A stretch of 64,000 nucleotides of DNA from Stieleria mannarensis (GTDB lineage: Bacteria > Planctomycetota > Planctomycetia > Pirellulales > Pirellulaceae), in the NCBI RefSeq assembly GCF_014154935.1, contig NZ_JACEHH010000003.1, forward strand, positions 124,001-188,000, given 5' to 3'. The notes under the pieces were generated by a model. The model searched no databases, had not been told where the DNA came from, and saw only the letters and a list, made by a program, of their open reading frames with translations. Position numbers and translations under genes: made by a program. How positions within the stretch are numbered: the first letter of the stretch is position 1; every line of letters starts with the position of its first letter. Positions 35,665-44,363 of this stretch are shown in pieces.

Positions 35665-36578
35665 CGAGTAATCTTGAAATGAACGGTTCGCAAACACGCC
35701 CCCAATCACCCTTTCAACCCTGCGTGAATCCAATGACGTCCATCCGCCGAGCGTTCACCCTGGTCGAGTTGTTGGTTGTCATCGCGATCATCGGAATTCT
35801 GGTCGGGTTGGCGGCACCGGCGCTTCAAGCGATGCGTGAATCGTCACGTCGCGCGATTTGCCAATCACGACTGACGCCGATCGGGATGGCGATCCAAAGT
35901 TATCACGACCGCTGGCAGCATTTTCCAGTCGGTACGGTGGCGGATTCGGGACCGGTTGCAAGTGAAGCGGAGGGAAACCACCACAACTGGATCGGCCGGC
36001 TCTTGGACTTGCTGGACCAACCGGTGATCGCGTCGCAGATCGATCGGTCGGTCAGTGTTTACGCGGCCGCCAATGAGCCGGTCTTGCAACTTGCCTACCC
36101 CGGCGTCAAGTGTCCCTCGGCCGGCTGCTACCCGGCCAATGCCGCCAGCTATGTCGGACTGCATCATCCGAGCGAAAAGGCGATCGACGAAACCGACCAC
36201 GGAGTCTTCGTGTTGAATCTGGCGATCAGCCGCGACGACGTCCCCGATGGCCTGTCCAACACTGCGTTTGTTTCCGAAAAACTGATTTCCGTCGGTGACC
36301 TCGGATGGCTCAGTGGAACGCGGGCGACACTGCGCAACGTAGGCGGCGGGATCCAATCCACGGAGGACTTGTTTGGCGAGTTGCCTCCATCGGCGGTCGG
36401 ATCCATTGGCAGCCGCCACCCCGCCGGCGTTCATGTTTTGTTCGGTTCTGGTGAGATTCGATTCCAGTCCGATCAAACCGACCAACGCGTGTTAGCACAG
36501 ATGGTCGATCGCCGTGACGGCAGCCTGCCGGTGCAGTTCCAATCGCTGGATCAACAACGCCGCCAGAGTGTTCCGTGA
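35661..36578 (+). CDS. DUF1559 prepilin-type protein, last gene of the secretion operon
   Basis: 305 residues from GTG 35661, which overlaps the previous stop (GTGA); an ATG at 35679 is possible. Prepilin motif RAFTLVELLVVIAIIGILVG, then LAAPALQAMRESSRRAICQSR (DUF1559) and a C-terminal HPAGVHVLFGSGEIRF matching the H-X9-DG type. This is the only DUF1559 gene translationally coupled to the ATPase and platform genes, a direct link between DUF1559 proteins and a type II-like machine. Confidence 0.9.
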   Translation: MTSNLEMNGSQTRPQSPFQPCVNPMTSIRRAFTLVELLVVIAIIGILVGLAAPALQAMRESSRRAICQSRLTPIGMAIQSYHDRWQHFPVGTVADSGPVASEAEGNHHNWIGRLLDLLDQPVIASQIDRSVSVYAAANEPVLQLAYPGVKCPSAGCYPANAASYVGLHHPSEKAIDETDHGVFVLNLAISRDDVPDGLSNTAFVSEKLISVGDLGWLSGTRATLRNVGGGIQSTEDLFGELPPSAVGSIGSRHPAGVHVLFGSGEIRFQSDQTDQRVLAQMVDRRDGSLPVQFQSLDQQRRQSVP

Positions 36579-36632
36579 ACGCATTCGCGAGGTCGCTCCG
36601 CTCGCGCCGGTGTCCAGGCTTTCGCGGCATCT

Positions 36633-36744
36633 GTCGCGGCATCGCAGCGACGGGGAACGGTCACCCCCGTAGGACATCCCTTCCGGGTTGTCTCCTTTCA
36701 GTCCCCGGCTGAACCCGTGGGGTTCACACGACAGCCCGGAAGGG
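36633..36744. repeat. Repeat cluster with 15-bp inverted arms
   Basis: CCCTTCCGGGTTGTC (36678-36692) pairs with GACAGCCCGGAAGGG (36730-36744), 14 of 15 positions complementary plus one G-T pair; a GTCGC...GCGAC hairpin precedes at 36633-36651. It sits between convergent genes and could serve as a bidirectional terminator. One arm recurs at about 51369-51387. Confidence 0.6.
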
Positions 36745-36791
36745 ACCGTCGTACCTTTGATTCTGTCCTTGGTGAGAAAGACGATTCTGTT

Positions 36792-38678
36792 TCAGGATCC
36801 ACCGCCGGAGATGAATCGGCTGACGTCGACGCCTTTCTTGCGCAGCTGTTGTGCGATTTCCGCTGCCGCGGCGGTTGCGTCCTGCTTCAGTGACGGGATC
36901 TGTTTCGTCTGGACCGCTAACTTCAACGCCGCGACGCTGGGGTGCAATTTCAAGACGTCCAGGGCCAACTTTTGCTCGTCGCTTCGGCTGGCTTGGTCGA
37001 GGGCCCGTTTGCACATCTCTACACGATCACGTTCCGGCATGTTGAACTTCCGCGCCAGTCCGATGTACCCCCGCAGCGCACGAACCCGATACTTCTCCTC
37101 CGGCGCCGTCTCCGCCAAATCCAACAACACCGGGGCGGCGTCCAGGTTGTTCCATTTGCCCAACAAGCGGCTGGCGGCATCTTGCATCTCCGCATCGTTG
37201 CTCTTTGCCGACATCGCGAGTGTTTGCAGGGCAGTGGTTCCACCGACGTCGCTGAGGATCTCCAGCAACAAGGTTTTCGTGTTCGCGGGTGCTTGTTGCA
37301 GGGCATCGGCCAGTTTGGCTGCACAGGCCTCGCGGTCGGGCATTCGCACACTGGCGGATTTGAGAGCTTGTTGTGCGGTCGCGACATCTTCGGTGTTTTT
37401 CGGATCGAGAACCTGGTTGAGCAACAGGTCCAGCTTTTCAAGTGAGACGGTTTCGCCGATCGCGATCAAGGCGGCGTGCCGGACGTCGGAATCGGAATGA
37501 TCAAGCGCCCGGACCAGCTCCGGCACCGCGTCGATACGTCGGCGTCCGACCAATTCGATCAACAAGGGGTAACGGTCGCTTTCGGCATCGGGCAACAGTG
37601 CGACAAGCCGGTCGTCTACGCCATCACTGGGGATCTCCGCCAGCGTGTCGATTGCCGTTTGCGACAACTCGGGGTCTGGCCCGGCCGCGATGTCCAGCAA
37701 GACCGACAGCGAGGAAACATCGCCGACACGCTTCAGCGCGTCGATCGCGGACAATCGAACGTGTTTGTCGCCGGTTTGGGCCGCATTCACCACCGCTTCC
37801 AACACCACCGTTTCCGGCCGATCGGCCATCGCCTGGACGATCAAGGCGGCCCTCGGCGGCGTCGCGCGGGTGAGTTCGTCGGCCAAAGCCAAATCGACTT
37901 CACCGCCGGGGAACTCCCGCGCCGTGAATAAGGCCAATTGAAACAACGTTTTGTCGTCGGAGCGAAACGTCTCCATCAGCAACGCAATGCCATCTTGGCC
38001 ACGCGAGAGGATTGCGCCTCGGGTGGCTTCGACGATTCGCTGCATTGGTAGATCGGCGCTGCGAATCTGGTCGTAGATCTCTGTCGCCGCCCCCGATTTG
38101 TCTTCGGTGTGCAATCGTTCGGCGCACAACAGATAGCCTTCGGCGACCGCATTTCGCACCGCGCCGGACGACGACGCCAAGGCTTGTTGAAGCGACTTTG
38201 TGGCGGCCTCGTTGCCGATTCGTCCCAATGCGACCGCGGCGGCCGAGGCGACTTGGGCATCAATGTCTTGTAGCCGTGCCGCTAGAGCCTCAACGGCGCC
38301 GGCATCTCGGCGGACGCCGATCGAGTTGATCACGCCGACAAGCAGTCCGCCGTCGAGTGATTGCGTGGCCTGGCGCAGTACTTCGTCGGCTTTCTGACCC
38401 GGGATCACTTCCAACGCGATCCGGGCCCAGGAGGAGAGCCGTGGATTGGAAAGAAGTTTGGCCAATTCGCCAACGGCAGCGTCGGAGCCTTCGATCGCCA
38501 ACTTCTTGCACACCACGGCTTTCTCAGCCTCCGGTGCGTCCGAGCGGAGTACGGCGATGAGTTCCGATTCCGATTCTGCGGCGACGCTGTGAACCGGGAT
38601 CAGCGTCACAGTGGATAGGATGGCAAACGCCAAAAGAAAACATGTCAATGAGCGAATTCGGGGGAGATGGTTTTGCAT
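36792..38678 (-). CDS. Exported HEAT-like repeat protein
   Basis: 628 residues from ATG 38678 (MQNHLPRIRSL); an open frame extends further up to 38999 but that part is antisense to the oxidoreductase gene. Signal peptide CFLLAFAILSTVTLIPVHSVAA, then many ~30-residue helical repeats (AVGELAKLLSNPRLSSWARIAL, ASAAAVALGRIGNEAATKSL, DVRHAALIAIGETVSLEKL) of HEAT/PBS-lyase type. Such periplasmic repeat proteins act as scaffolds. No enzyme motif is seen. Same strand as the oxidoreductase with a 73-bp gap, so possibly co-transcribed. Confidence 0.82.
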   Translation of the reverse strand: MQNHLPRIRSLTCFLLAFAILSTVTLIPVHSVAAESESELIAVLRSDAPEAEKAVVCKKLAIEGSDAAVGELAKLLSNPRLSSWARIALEVIPGQKADEVLRQATQSLDGGLLVGVINSIGVRRDAGAVEALAARLQDIDAQVASAAAVALGRIGNEAATKSLQQALASSSGAVRNAVAEGYLLCAERLHTEDKSGAATEIYDQIRSADLPMQRIVEATRGAILSRGQDGIALLMETFRSDDKTLFQLALFTAREFPGGEVDLALADELTRATPPRAALIVQAMADRPETVVLEAVVNAAQTGDKHVRLSAIDALKRVGDVSSLSVLLDIAAGPDPELSQTAIDTLAEIPSDGVDDRLVALLPDAESDRYPLLIELVGRRRIDAVPELVRALDHSDSDVRHAALIAIGETVSLEKLDLLLNQVLDPKNTEDVATAQQALKSASVRMPDREACAAKLADALQQAPANTKTLLLEILSDVGGTTALQTLAMSAKSNDAEMQDAASRLLGKWNNLDAAPVLLDLAETAPEEKYRVRALRGYIGLARKFNMPERDRVEMCKRALDQASRSDEQKLALDVLKLHPSVAALKLAVQTKQIPSLKQDATAAAAEIAQQLRKKGVDVSRFISGGGS

Positions 38679-38751
38679 GGGAAACGGCCTGGACGTTGGA
38701 CGGGATGTGAACGGATAGGGCGCAGGCTGGCGAGCCTGAGTCACAAAAGAA

Positions 38752-40062
38752 TCACAGACGCCACGGTTCGCGCAGAGCTTCCGAGCGCATCCGGTTGGCT
38801 TGATCGTCATTGACAAACAGGTGTGTCTGGTTGTCGTAGTTGACTTGGCGGTCCAGGTACAACGCGATGTTTGCCGCGTGGCAGGCGATGTGGGCGTTGC
38901 ACGCCGCGTCAGCATTGCCCTTGGGTTGCCGCCGCATTTTGACGCAGTCCAAAAAATCGCGAACGTGGAAAGTCGCCGGGTAACCGCCGATTTCCGCAAC
39001 GTCGCGACCGGCCAACAATTCTGGCGAACTGAGTACCATCTTGCCGCTATCGCCCGCTTCCACCCATCCCGATTCGCCTTCGAAACGCACCGGGCACGAG
39101 CCCAACGGAATCCAACCCTTTTCGCGGAAGATCAACTCGGTGCCGTTTTCATAGCGAGCAACAAGCTCACCGTCCTTCGGCGGATCGTATTGAACCGGCG
39201 GCGGGCAATCACCGACGGCCCACTGGCAGAGGTCGACACAGTGCGATCCCCATTCCAACACGCCGCCGCCGGAGAACGCTCCGACAAACCCGCCGCCTTT
39301 TTCGAAGTTGAAACCGTCCAACAGCTTGGCATTGAAGGGACGCCAAGCTGCCGGTCCCAAGTACATGTCCCAGTCAACGATCTCCGGATCGGGTTCCGGT
39401 TCCGGCCCCAACCACTCGCTCATCAAGGCTCGCATGCCCATCGGGTGCGCATAGACCTTCGTCAGCTTGCCGAGTTTCCCGGTTCGAGCCAACTCACAGG
39501 CGAACGCGAAGTGCGGCAGATTTCGGCGTTGCGTCCCGGCCTGGAACACCCGCGCGGTGCGTCGCATCGTTTCGGCCAGAATCAGACTTTGTGCGATGTT
39601 CTTGGTCACCGGTTTTTCGCAATACATGTCCTTGCCCGCTTTGGCAGCCATCATCGCCGCGGTGGCGTGCCAGTTCGGACCGGTCGCAATCAGTACCGCA
39701 TCGATATCGCTGCGATCGAGCAACTCACGAAAGTCCCTGTGGGTGTCGCAGTTCTGGTTGCCGTAATGATTATCGACGATCTTTTTAACTTCGTCGCGGC
39801 GTTTTTGCTTGATGTCACAGACCGCGATGAATTGGACATCCTTCTGCGGCAGGAAACAACTTAGGTCGTAACCACCGCGACGTCCAATCCCGATGCCGCC
39901 CATCACGACACGTTCGCTGGGCGGAACGGCACCGTCCAAACCGAGGGCGGAACCGGGAATGATGGTCGGCGCCGCGATGGCTGCACCGGCGCTGGCGACC
40001 GCAGATTTCAAGAAACGCCGACGTGGCGCCGTGGCGGAGGAAGGGTTTGTTGGACGCGTCAT
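38752..40062 (-). CDS. Tat-exported Gfo/Idh/MocA family oxidoreductase
   Basis: 436 residues. N-terminal Tat signal PRRRFLKSAVASAGAAIAA, then a Rossmann NAD(P) site (VVMGGIGIGRRGGYDL) and the family motif AAKAGKDMYCEKPVTKN containing the conserved EKP. The C-terminal half is the alpha/beta domain. These enzymes oxidise or reduce sugars and related compounds with a tightly bound nicotinamide cofactor; Tat export fits periplasmic action on sugars in planctomycetes. The substrate cannot be predicted. Confidence 0.92.
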   Translation of the reverse strand: MTRPTNPSSATAPRRRFLKSAVASAGAAIAAPTIIPGSALGLDGAVPPSERVVMGGIGIGRRGGYDLSCFLPQKDVQFIAVCDIKQKRRDEVKKIVDNHYGNQNCDTHRDFRELLDRSDIDAVLIATGPNWHATAAMMAAKAGKDMYCEKPVTKNIAQSLILAETMRRTARVFQAGTQRRNLPHFAFACELARTGKLGKLTKVYAHPMGMRALMSEWLGPEPEPDPEIVDWDMYLGPAAWRPFNAKLLDGFNFEKGGGFVGAFSGGGVLEWGSHCVDLCQWAVGDCPPPVQYDPPKDGELVARYENGTELIFREKGWIPLGSCPVRFEGESGWVEAGDSGKMVLSSPELLAGRDVAEIGGYPATFHVRDFLDCVKMRRQPKGNADAACNAHIACHAANIALYLDRQVNYDNQTHLFVNDDQANRMRSEALREPWRL

Positions 40063-40195
40063 AACCTAACTACCTGAATGTGTGGGGCCCCGGGGGAACG
40101 AGACAACTCGTCACGCGGAAACATGATTTCCCGTGTCGTTAGGATATCCGTGTCGGATCGTGCATTCTACGGACGGAGGCGATTTGGCTTCGCAA

Positions 40196-40492
40196 TCAAG
40201 AGGCTTTTTCTGATCGCGTCGCAGGACCGTGCGGGAGTCGCGCGCGATGCCGTGCACTATCGCGCAGCGGGACGCAGTTGCAGTCCCATGGGCGTTCGCG
40301 ATCCACTCCGAACGGCAACGTTTTGGGGAAACGCAGTCCGCCGCGGGCGTAGCCTTGTCCGTCAACGTCAACGTCTCCGTCACCATCGCTATCGGGCGCG
40401 GGATCGAATCCCAGGTCACCTTCAGACTTCAAGAACGACAATCCGAATGTTGCGGCGAGACGGAAATACGAGTCGCTCGGTACATCGTTCAC
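40196..40492 (-). pseudogene. Decayed dockerin fragment
   Basis: An open frame of 98 codons contains FGLSFLKSEGDLGFDPAPD, then SDGDGDVDVDGQGYARGGL, which aligns with the C-terminal dockerin of the giant protein at 18450-23702 (FGLSFLKSSTDDGYDAQFD and SDGDGDVDGQDYGRFGL) but has a 2-residue insertion and changed calcium loop. Upstream sequence does not continue a larger secreted protein. Most likely the relic of a lost dockerin gene between the oxidoreductase and lnt genes. The rest of 40063-40488 holds nothing else recognisable. Confidence 0.7.
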
Positions 40493-41952
40493 TCGATGAG
40501 CAGAGGGATGTTCGCAACCAGAACCGCTTCGACACCACTGGGCAGTCGCTGAACCACTCGCCCGGTCGGATCGATCACGCAGCTGATCCCGGTCGACGCG
40601 CAGCGGAGGAACCAGGTTCGGTTTTCAACGGCCCTCAAGCGCGCCAGCCGTAAGTGCTGTTCCAATGTGACCTCACTGGGGAACGCCGACGCATTGATCA
40701 AACCGATCAACACATTCGCACCGCAGCGGACGTTCGTTGCCGCAACCGCCGTGTCGATATCTTCGTAGCAAACCGTCACGCCGATCTTAATTCCGCCCGG
40801 CAGGGTCAATGGAGTGAAGTCGTCACCGGGAACCAGATCCGCGTCGACGGCCAACCAATCACGGATCCACGGCACCAGATGCTCCATCGGCACGTACTCT
40901 CCGATCGGCATCAGCGTGCGTTTGGATGTTCGTCCAACGATTCGTTTGTCGGCATCAATCAGGAACGCACTATTGCGATAGGGTCCGCGGTCTCGTCCCC
41001 CTTCGTCATACGTCTTTGCCCCGGCCAACAGGTGCGCGGGATTGTTCGCATAGGGATCCAGCGCCGGATTCGGTGCTTCGGAAAGCTCGGTGGTACGTTG
41101 TTCATCTCCAAAATCCTGCAGCGACGAGTGATAGATGCCGAGTGCCGATTCCGGCCAGACGTACAAATCAACCGGACCGCGAACCGAATCGGACAATTCT
41201 CTTAATCTTTCGACCGCATCAACCTTGGTCGGGTCGACTTGAATGATCGCGACGCGAAAATGAGGTGAACCACGCTGAGATTCCGCAACACGGTTATCAC
41301 GCAGTGCCCCCCAAAAGAGTCCGACAACGAGGATGACGCCGAACACCGACAAGGGGAAACGGTGGGGCGGCGCGACAACAAAGGCCGAACGCAAGGGCCA
41401 CAAGCGTGTCGACCAGGACGCCAACAGCACACTTCCGGTCATAGCCCAGGTGGCGATCAACGGCGTGCCGCCGAGTTCTGCCAATTGAATGACCGGTGGC
41501 AAATCCAAATACGTGTGCGCGATCGACCAGGGAAACACCCGAGGCCAGTACGCTTCCATCGCCACCCATATCGGCACGGTCCAAAAAACGTTTGTACGAC
41601 CGAGACGCCATAGGATCGAAACGGAGAGGCCGAAGATGGCAACCGGGATCGCTTCCCAAACCAAAAAGGCCAGGAATCCGGCGCATGATCCGATCAAACC
41701 CAGGTTGGTCGTTTCATAGATCGTTCGCGGCACCCAGTGGAATGCGATCAGCAACTGAGTCACCCCACAAAGCAAGCTGATCCGCGCGGCCGAGCGGGCG
41801 GGGCGTGCAATCGCCATACGAGTTAGGATGGTCCAGCCGAGCGTGTTCAGGAGCCCGGTATGCGGCAGCAACCAGGCGGCCCCCATCAGCAACGCTGGCA
41901 ACAGGATCAACAAAGGCGATGCGATCAATGAACTGGTCATGGTTGCGGACAA
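40489..41952 (-). CDS. lnt: Apolipoprotein N-acyltransferase
   Basis: 487 residues. Around seven to eight membrane helices in the first ~215 residues, then a nitrilase-type domain (FRVAIIQVDPTKVD) with the catalytic Glu in YVWPESALGIY, Lys in RTSKRTLMPIGEY and Cys in VTVCYEDIDT. Lnt adds the third acyl chain to lipoproteins at the inner membrane. The conserved IGLINASAF segment and the final helix region are present. It would serve the lipoproteins encoded in this genome, such as the one at 1485-1931. Confidence 0.93.
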   Translation of the reverse strand: MSATMTSSLIASPLLILLPALLMGAAWLLPHTGLLNTLGWTILTRMAIARPARSAARISLLCGVTQLLIAFHWVPRTIYETTNLGLIGSCAGFLAFLVWEAIPVAIFGLSVSILWRLGRTNVFWTVPIWVAMEAYWPRVFPWSIAHTYLDLPPVIQLAELGGTPLIATWAMTGSVLLASWSTRLWPLRSAFVVAPPHRFPLSVFGVILVVGLFWGALRDNRVAESQRGSPHFRVAIIQVDPTKVDAVERLRELSDSVRGPVDLYVWPESALGIYHSSLQDFGDEQRTTELSEAPNPALDPYANNPAHLLAGAKTYDEGGRDRGPYRNSAFLIDADKRIVGRTSKRTLMPIGEYVPMEHLVPWIRDWLAVDADLVPGDDFTPLTLPGGIKIGVTVCYEDIDTAVAATNVRCGANVLIGLINASAFPSEVTLEQHLRLARLRAVENRTWFLRCASTGISCVIDPTGRVVQRLPSGVEAVLVANIPLLIE

Positions 41953-42017
41953 AAAAGAAGTCCGCGAGACGGCGTTGGATGCCGCCCCGCGAACTTCACG
42001 ACGCTGGGGTTGGACAA

Positions 42018-42383
42018 CTAGAGGTTGATCTGCGTTCGTTTGCCTTTGGCGACCGACACGTTCTTTACGGTGAACGACGACACGTCAACGCTAGTGGTTT
42101 CGGGGTCGACCAACGCCGTCGCAACGGTATGTGATCCGGTTCTCAGGTTTTTGAATTCGGTCGATTCGCCTGGGTTGAGGATCTTTCCACCACGGGCGGT
42201 GAATTCGCTGGCGTTGGTGGCCGCTTTCAACGAATCACTCGGGTTGACCGCGACCAATCCGATCTTTGTGGACGACGTGTTGGTAACCCGGATCGACCCG
42301 TTCGACTTGCTGCCCCCGCCCGCTTCGGCGACGGAACCCAGGGCAACCATCAAAGCCATCGACAGAACAACATGCTTAAACAT
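42018..42383 (-). CDS. Small secreted beta-rich protein
   Basis: 121 residues from ATG 42383. Signal peptide MFKHVVLSMALMVALGSVAEA, then a Gly/Ser linker and a short domain (SIRVTNTSSTKIGLVAVNP, NPGESTEFKNLRTGSHTVAT) predicted as beta-strands with an Ig-like feel, ending in KGKRTQINL. No family recognised. Downstream of a DUF1559 gene on the same strand (83-bp gap). Confidence 0.7.
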   Translation of the reverse strand: MFKHVVLSMALMVALGSVAEAGGGSKSNGSIRVTNTSSTKIGLVAVNPSDSLKAATNASEFTARGGKILNPGESTEFKNLRTGSHTVATALVDPETTSVDVSSFTVKNVSVAKGKRTQINL

Positions 42384-42466
42384 TGAGTGTTTACTCCATT
42401 TGAGACAAAGGGGAACGAAGACTGACACAGCGGAGCAGAGGATAGATTTACTTGATGTATCTCCTT

Positions 42467-43321
42467 TCAATCGTGTGATTCAATCGCAGGCGTGATTTCG
42501 CGACCGTTGCGTGAACACAATGCACCGATCAGCGATGGATCCGTGGATTCGGTCAAAAAGTGCACTGAACCATCCGCAAAAGCGATTTGTGCCCCCGCGG
42601 GATGCAGACTGAAAATCTCGCCACTGCCGTCGACATTGATGCCGCCGTTGTCATGTGAAATGGCACTGCGGCCATCGGCCCAAAGACCGTGTTCGGCGGG
42701 CAACCGATCGACGACCTCGGCGATCATCAGCGTTTGACTGGTGCCGTCGACAATTTCCGTCAACGTCACCGCCGAGCGGCGTTGCTGAGACGACCCGATC
42801 AAAACGCCGTTGTTGATGTCCAACCCGACCAGCGACCGGCTACTCGCAAGTGCACTGCCCATCACACCGGCATAGTCGGTGTCGCCGGGGAAATCATTGA
42901 CGGACGTGGGACAGCGAAACACAGGCAGCACGGTTGAGGAGAGTTGCAGGTTGCGGGCGGGATCATTCCAAGCAACCTTGCGGTTCCATCGCCCGGCGAT
43001 CTCGGGCTGTTCCAATTGCCCCAGCACCGCAGCGGCCCACGACTGATTCCTGCCGCCCCCGCGATCGTTGCCGAACGGAAGTCTGCCGAACTGGTCATGA
43101 AATTGGTGCAGCGCGAGTGACTGTTGACGCAATTGGTTTGCACAGCTGACGCGACGCGATTGCTCCCGAGCGCCTTGGACGCCTGATGATAGCAACGAAA
43201 CCAGAATTCCCATGATACTGATGACAACCAGCAATTCGATCAACGTGAACGCGCGGTGGATCGGCTGGGTGGTCCGCTTGCCGGCATTCCGCGCAATCGA
43301 TTGACCGTCATTGATGGGCAT
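42467..43321 (-). CDS. DUF1559 prepilin-type protein
   Basis: 284 residues. Prepilin motif RAFTLIELLVVISIMGILVS, then LLSSGVQGAREQSRRVSCANQ typical of DUF1559, and a C-terminal HPAGAQIAFADGSVHFL. It is shorter than usual for the family and stands apart from the secretion operon; substrate and role unknown. Confidence 0.92.
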   Translation of the reverse strand: MPINDGQSIARNAGKRTTQPIHRAFTLIELLVVISIMGILVSLLSSGVQGAREQSRRVSCANQLRQQSLALHQFHDQFGRLPFGNDRGGGRNQSWAAAVLGQLEQPEIAGRWNRKVAWNDPARNLQLSSTVLPVFRCPTSVNDFPGDTDYAGVMGSALASSRSLVGLDINNGVLIGSSQQRRSAVTLTEIVDGTSQTLMIAEVVDRLPAEHGLWADGRSAISHDNGGINVDGSGEIFSLHPAGAQIAFADGSVHFLTESTDPSLIGALCSRNGREITPAIESHD

Positions 43322-43477
43322 TGTGTTGATCTCAGTTCGATGGTCCGTTTCGAAACCTCGTTTGAATGCGATGATCCTATCGTTCGTTGAGTGGCATCCA
43401 AGGGCCAGATTAGGAACGACGGCGGAACGGATTGCGCGACGCCAGCGTGTTCAGCAATGAATGACACCGTCATGAGT

Positions 43478-43553
43478 GTTGGTGTCCAAGCTTTAGCCGC
43501 TATCGGTCGCTGCACCTCAGCGACGGGGAATCGCCTTAAGGCTAAACACCAAC
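43478..43553. repeat. Dispersed hairpin repeat (TTGGTGT...ACACCAA type)
   Basis: Outer arms GTTGGTGTCCAAGCTTTAGCC (43478-43498; one base over the quoted limit is avoided by noting its core TTGGTGT and TTTAGCC) and GGCTAAACACCAAC (43540-43553); inside is a perfect hairpin GTCGCTG-CACCT-CAGCGAC (43506-43524). Related pieces lie at 36633-36660 and 51411-51437. The rest of 43322-43690 shows no gene. Confidence 0.6.
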
Positions 43554-43690
43554 GGTTGCGGAGTCGGTTGCAGTTCTTCGAGCTCCCTCTCTTGTCGATC
43601 CATGCAACCGCTCGGATAATCCGCGACGGGGCTGACTGTGGTATGCGAGCGAAATCTCTATCGGTTTCACCAATGGCATAGGCGACCGTC

Positions 43691-44335
43691 ATGACTTTGC
43701 TAGATCACACCTCTTACCGTATCCGTCCCAATCGCTTGCGAAGCATTCGCCACGGGATCGGATTGAGTCAAACGCAACTCGCCGCGGCAGCAGGCTACTC
43801 GTCACGCTTGATTCGCAAGGCCGAATCGGTCGGGCGACTTTCCGGGGCGGCGGTGAAGGACATCGTCCAGGCGCTTCGCGAACGCGGTGCCGATGTCGAC
43901 TTGGACGATCTGCTGTTTGACGAGTTGTTGACCGCGAAGCGATTCATGGAATGCTTCCAGCAATACGGTGCGGCCTGCCCGGATCATTGCCGCGATCTTT
44001 TTGCCGACGCCTTTACCTTTCGCTCCGCCGGCAATTTTGGCCATCCGCTGTTTGTGCCCGACTGCGACATCGAGGGACTTCACTTGTGGTTCAATCGCAT
44101 CTTCTCGCTACTCCACCGCGACTCAACCCGTGAAATGTCGCCCCGCTACTTGGTCGGCGACCATGCGATCACGGCGCGAGTGGATCTGATCCTGATCCGT
44201 GGTGGCCAGATAAGCCTGCGAACGTGGATGAATTTCCATTTCGACATCCGACACGGATTGATCCACCGGCTGGAAATCGAATACGACACACAGGCCGTGT
44301 TGGAGTTCGCCCTTGCAGCTGAGGCGCCAGCGTAG
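43691..44335 (+). CDS. XRE-type HTH protein with possible NTF2-like C-terminal domain
   Basis: 214 residues. Residues ~10-70 are a Cro/CI-type helix-turn-helix (LRSIRHGIGLSQTQLAAAAG, SSRLIRKAESVGRLSGAAVK). The remaining ~140 residues (CRDLFADAFTFRSAGN, FNRIFSLLHRDSTREM, VDLILIRGGQISLRTWMNFHF) resemble a SnoaL/NTF2-like alpha+beta cone fold that may bind a small ligand. A one-component sensor is plausible. The second domain is a fold guess. Isolated on the plus strand between minus-strand genes. Confidence 0.75.
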   Translation: MTLLDHTSYRIRPNRLRSIRHGIGLSQTQLAAAAGYSSRLIRKAESVGRLSGAAVKDIVQALRERGADVDLDDLLFDELLTAKRFMECFQQYGAACPDHCRDLFADAFTFRSAGNFGHPLFVPDCDIEGLHLWFNRIFSLLHRDSTREMSPRYLVGDHAITARVDLILIRGGQISLRTWMNFHFDIRHGLIHRLEIEYDTQAVLEFALAAEAPA

Positions 44336-44363
44336 CGGGAGTCGCCAAGGCTTTCGGCAGCGG

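Noticed and set aside
38679..38999. 5' extension of the HEAT-repeat gene
   Set aside because: The open frame continues upstream but lies antisense to the oxidoreductase gene; the signal peptide starts at 38678.
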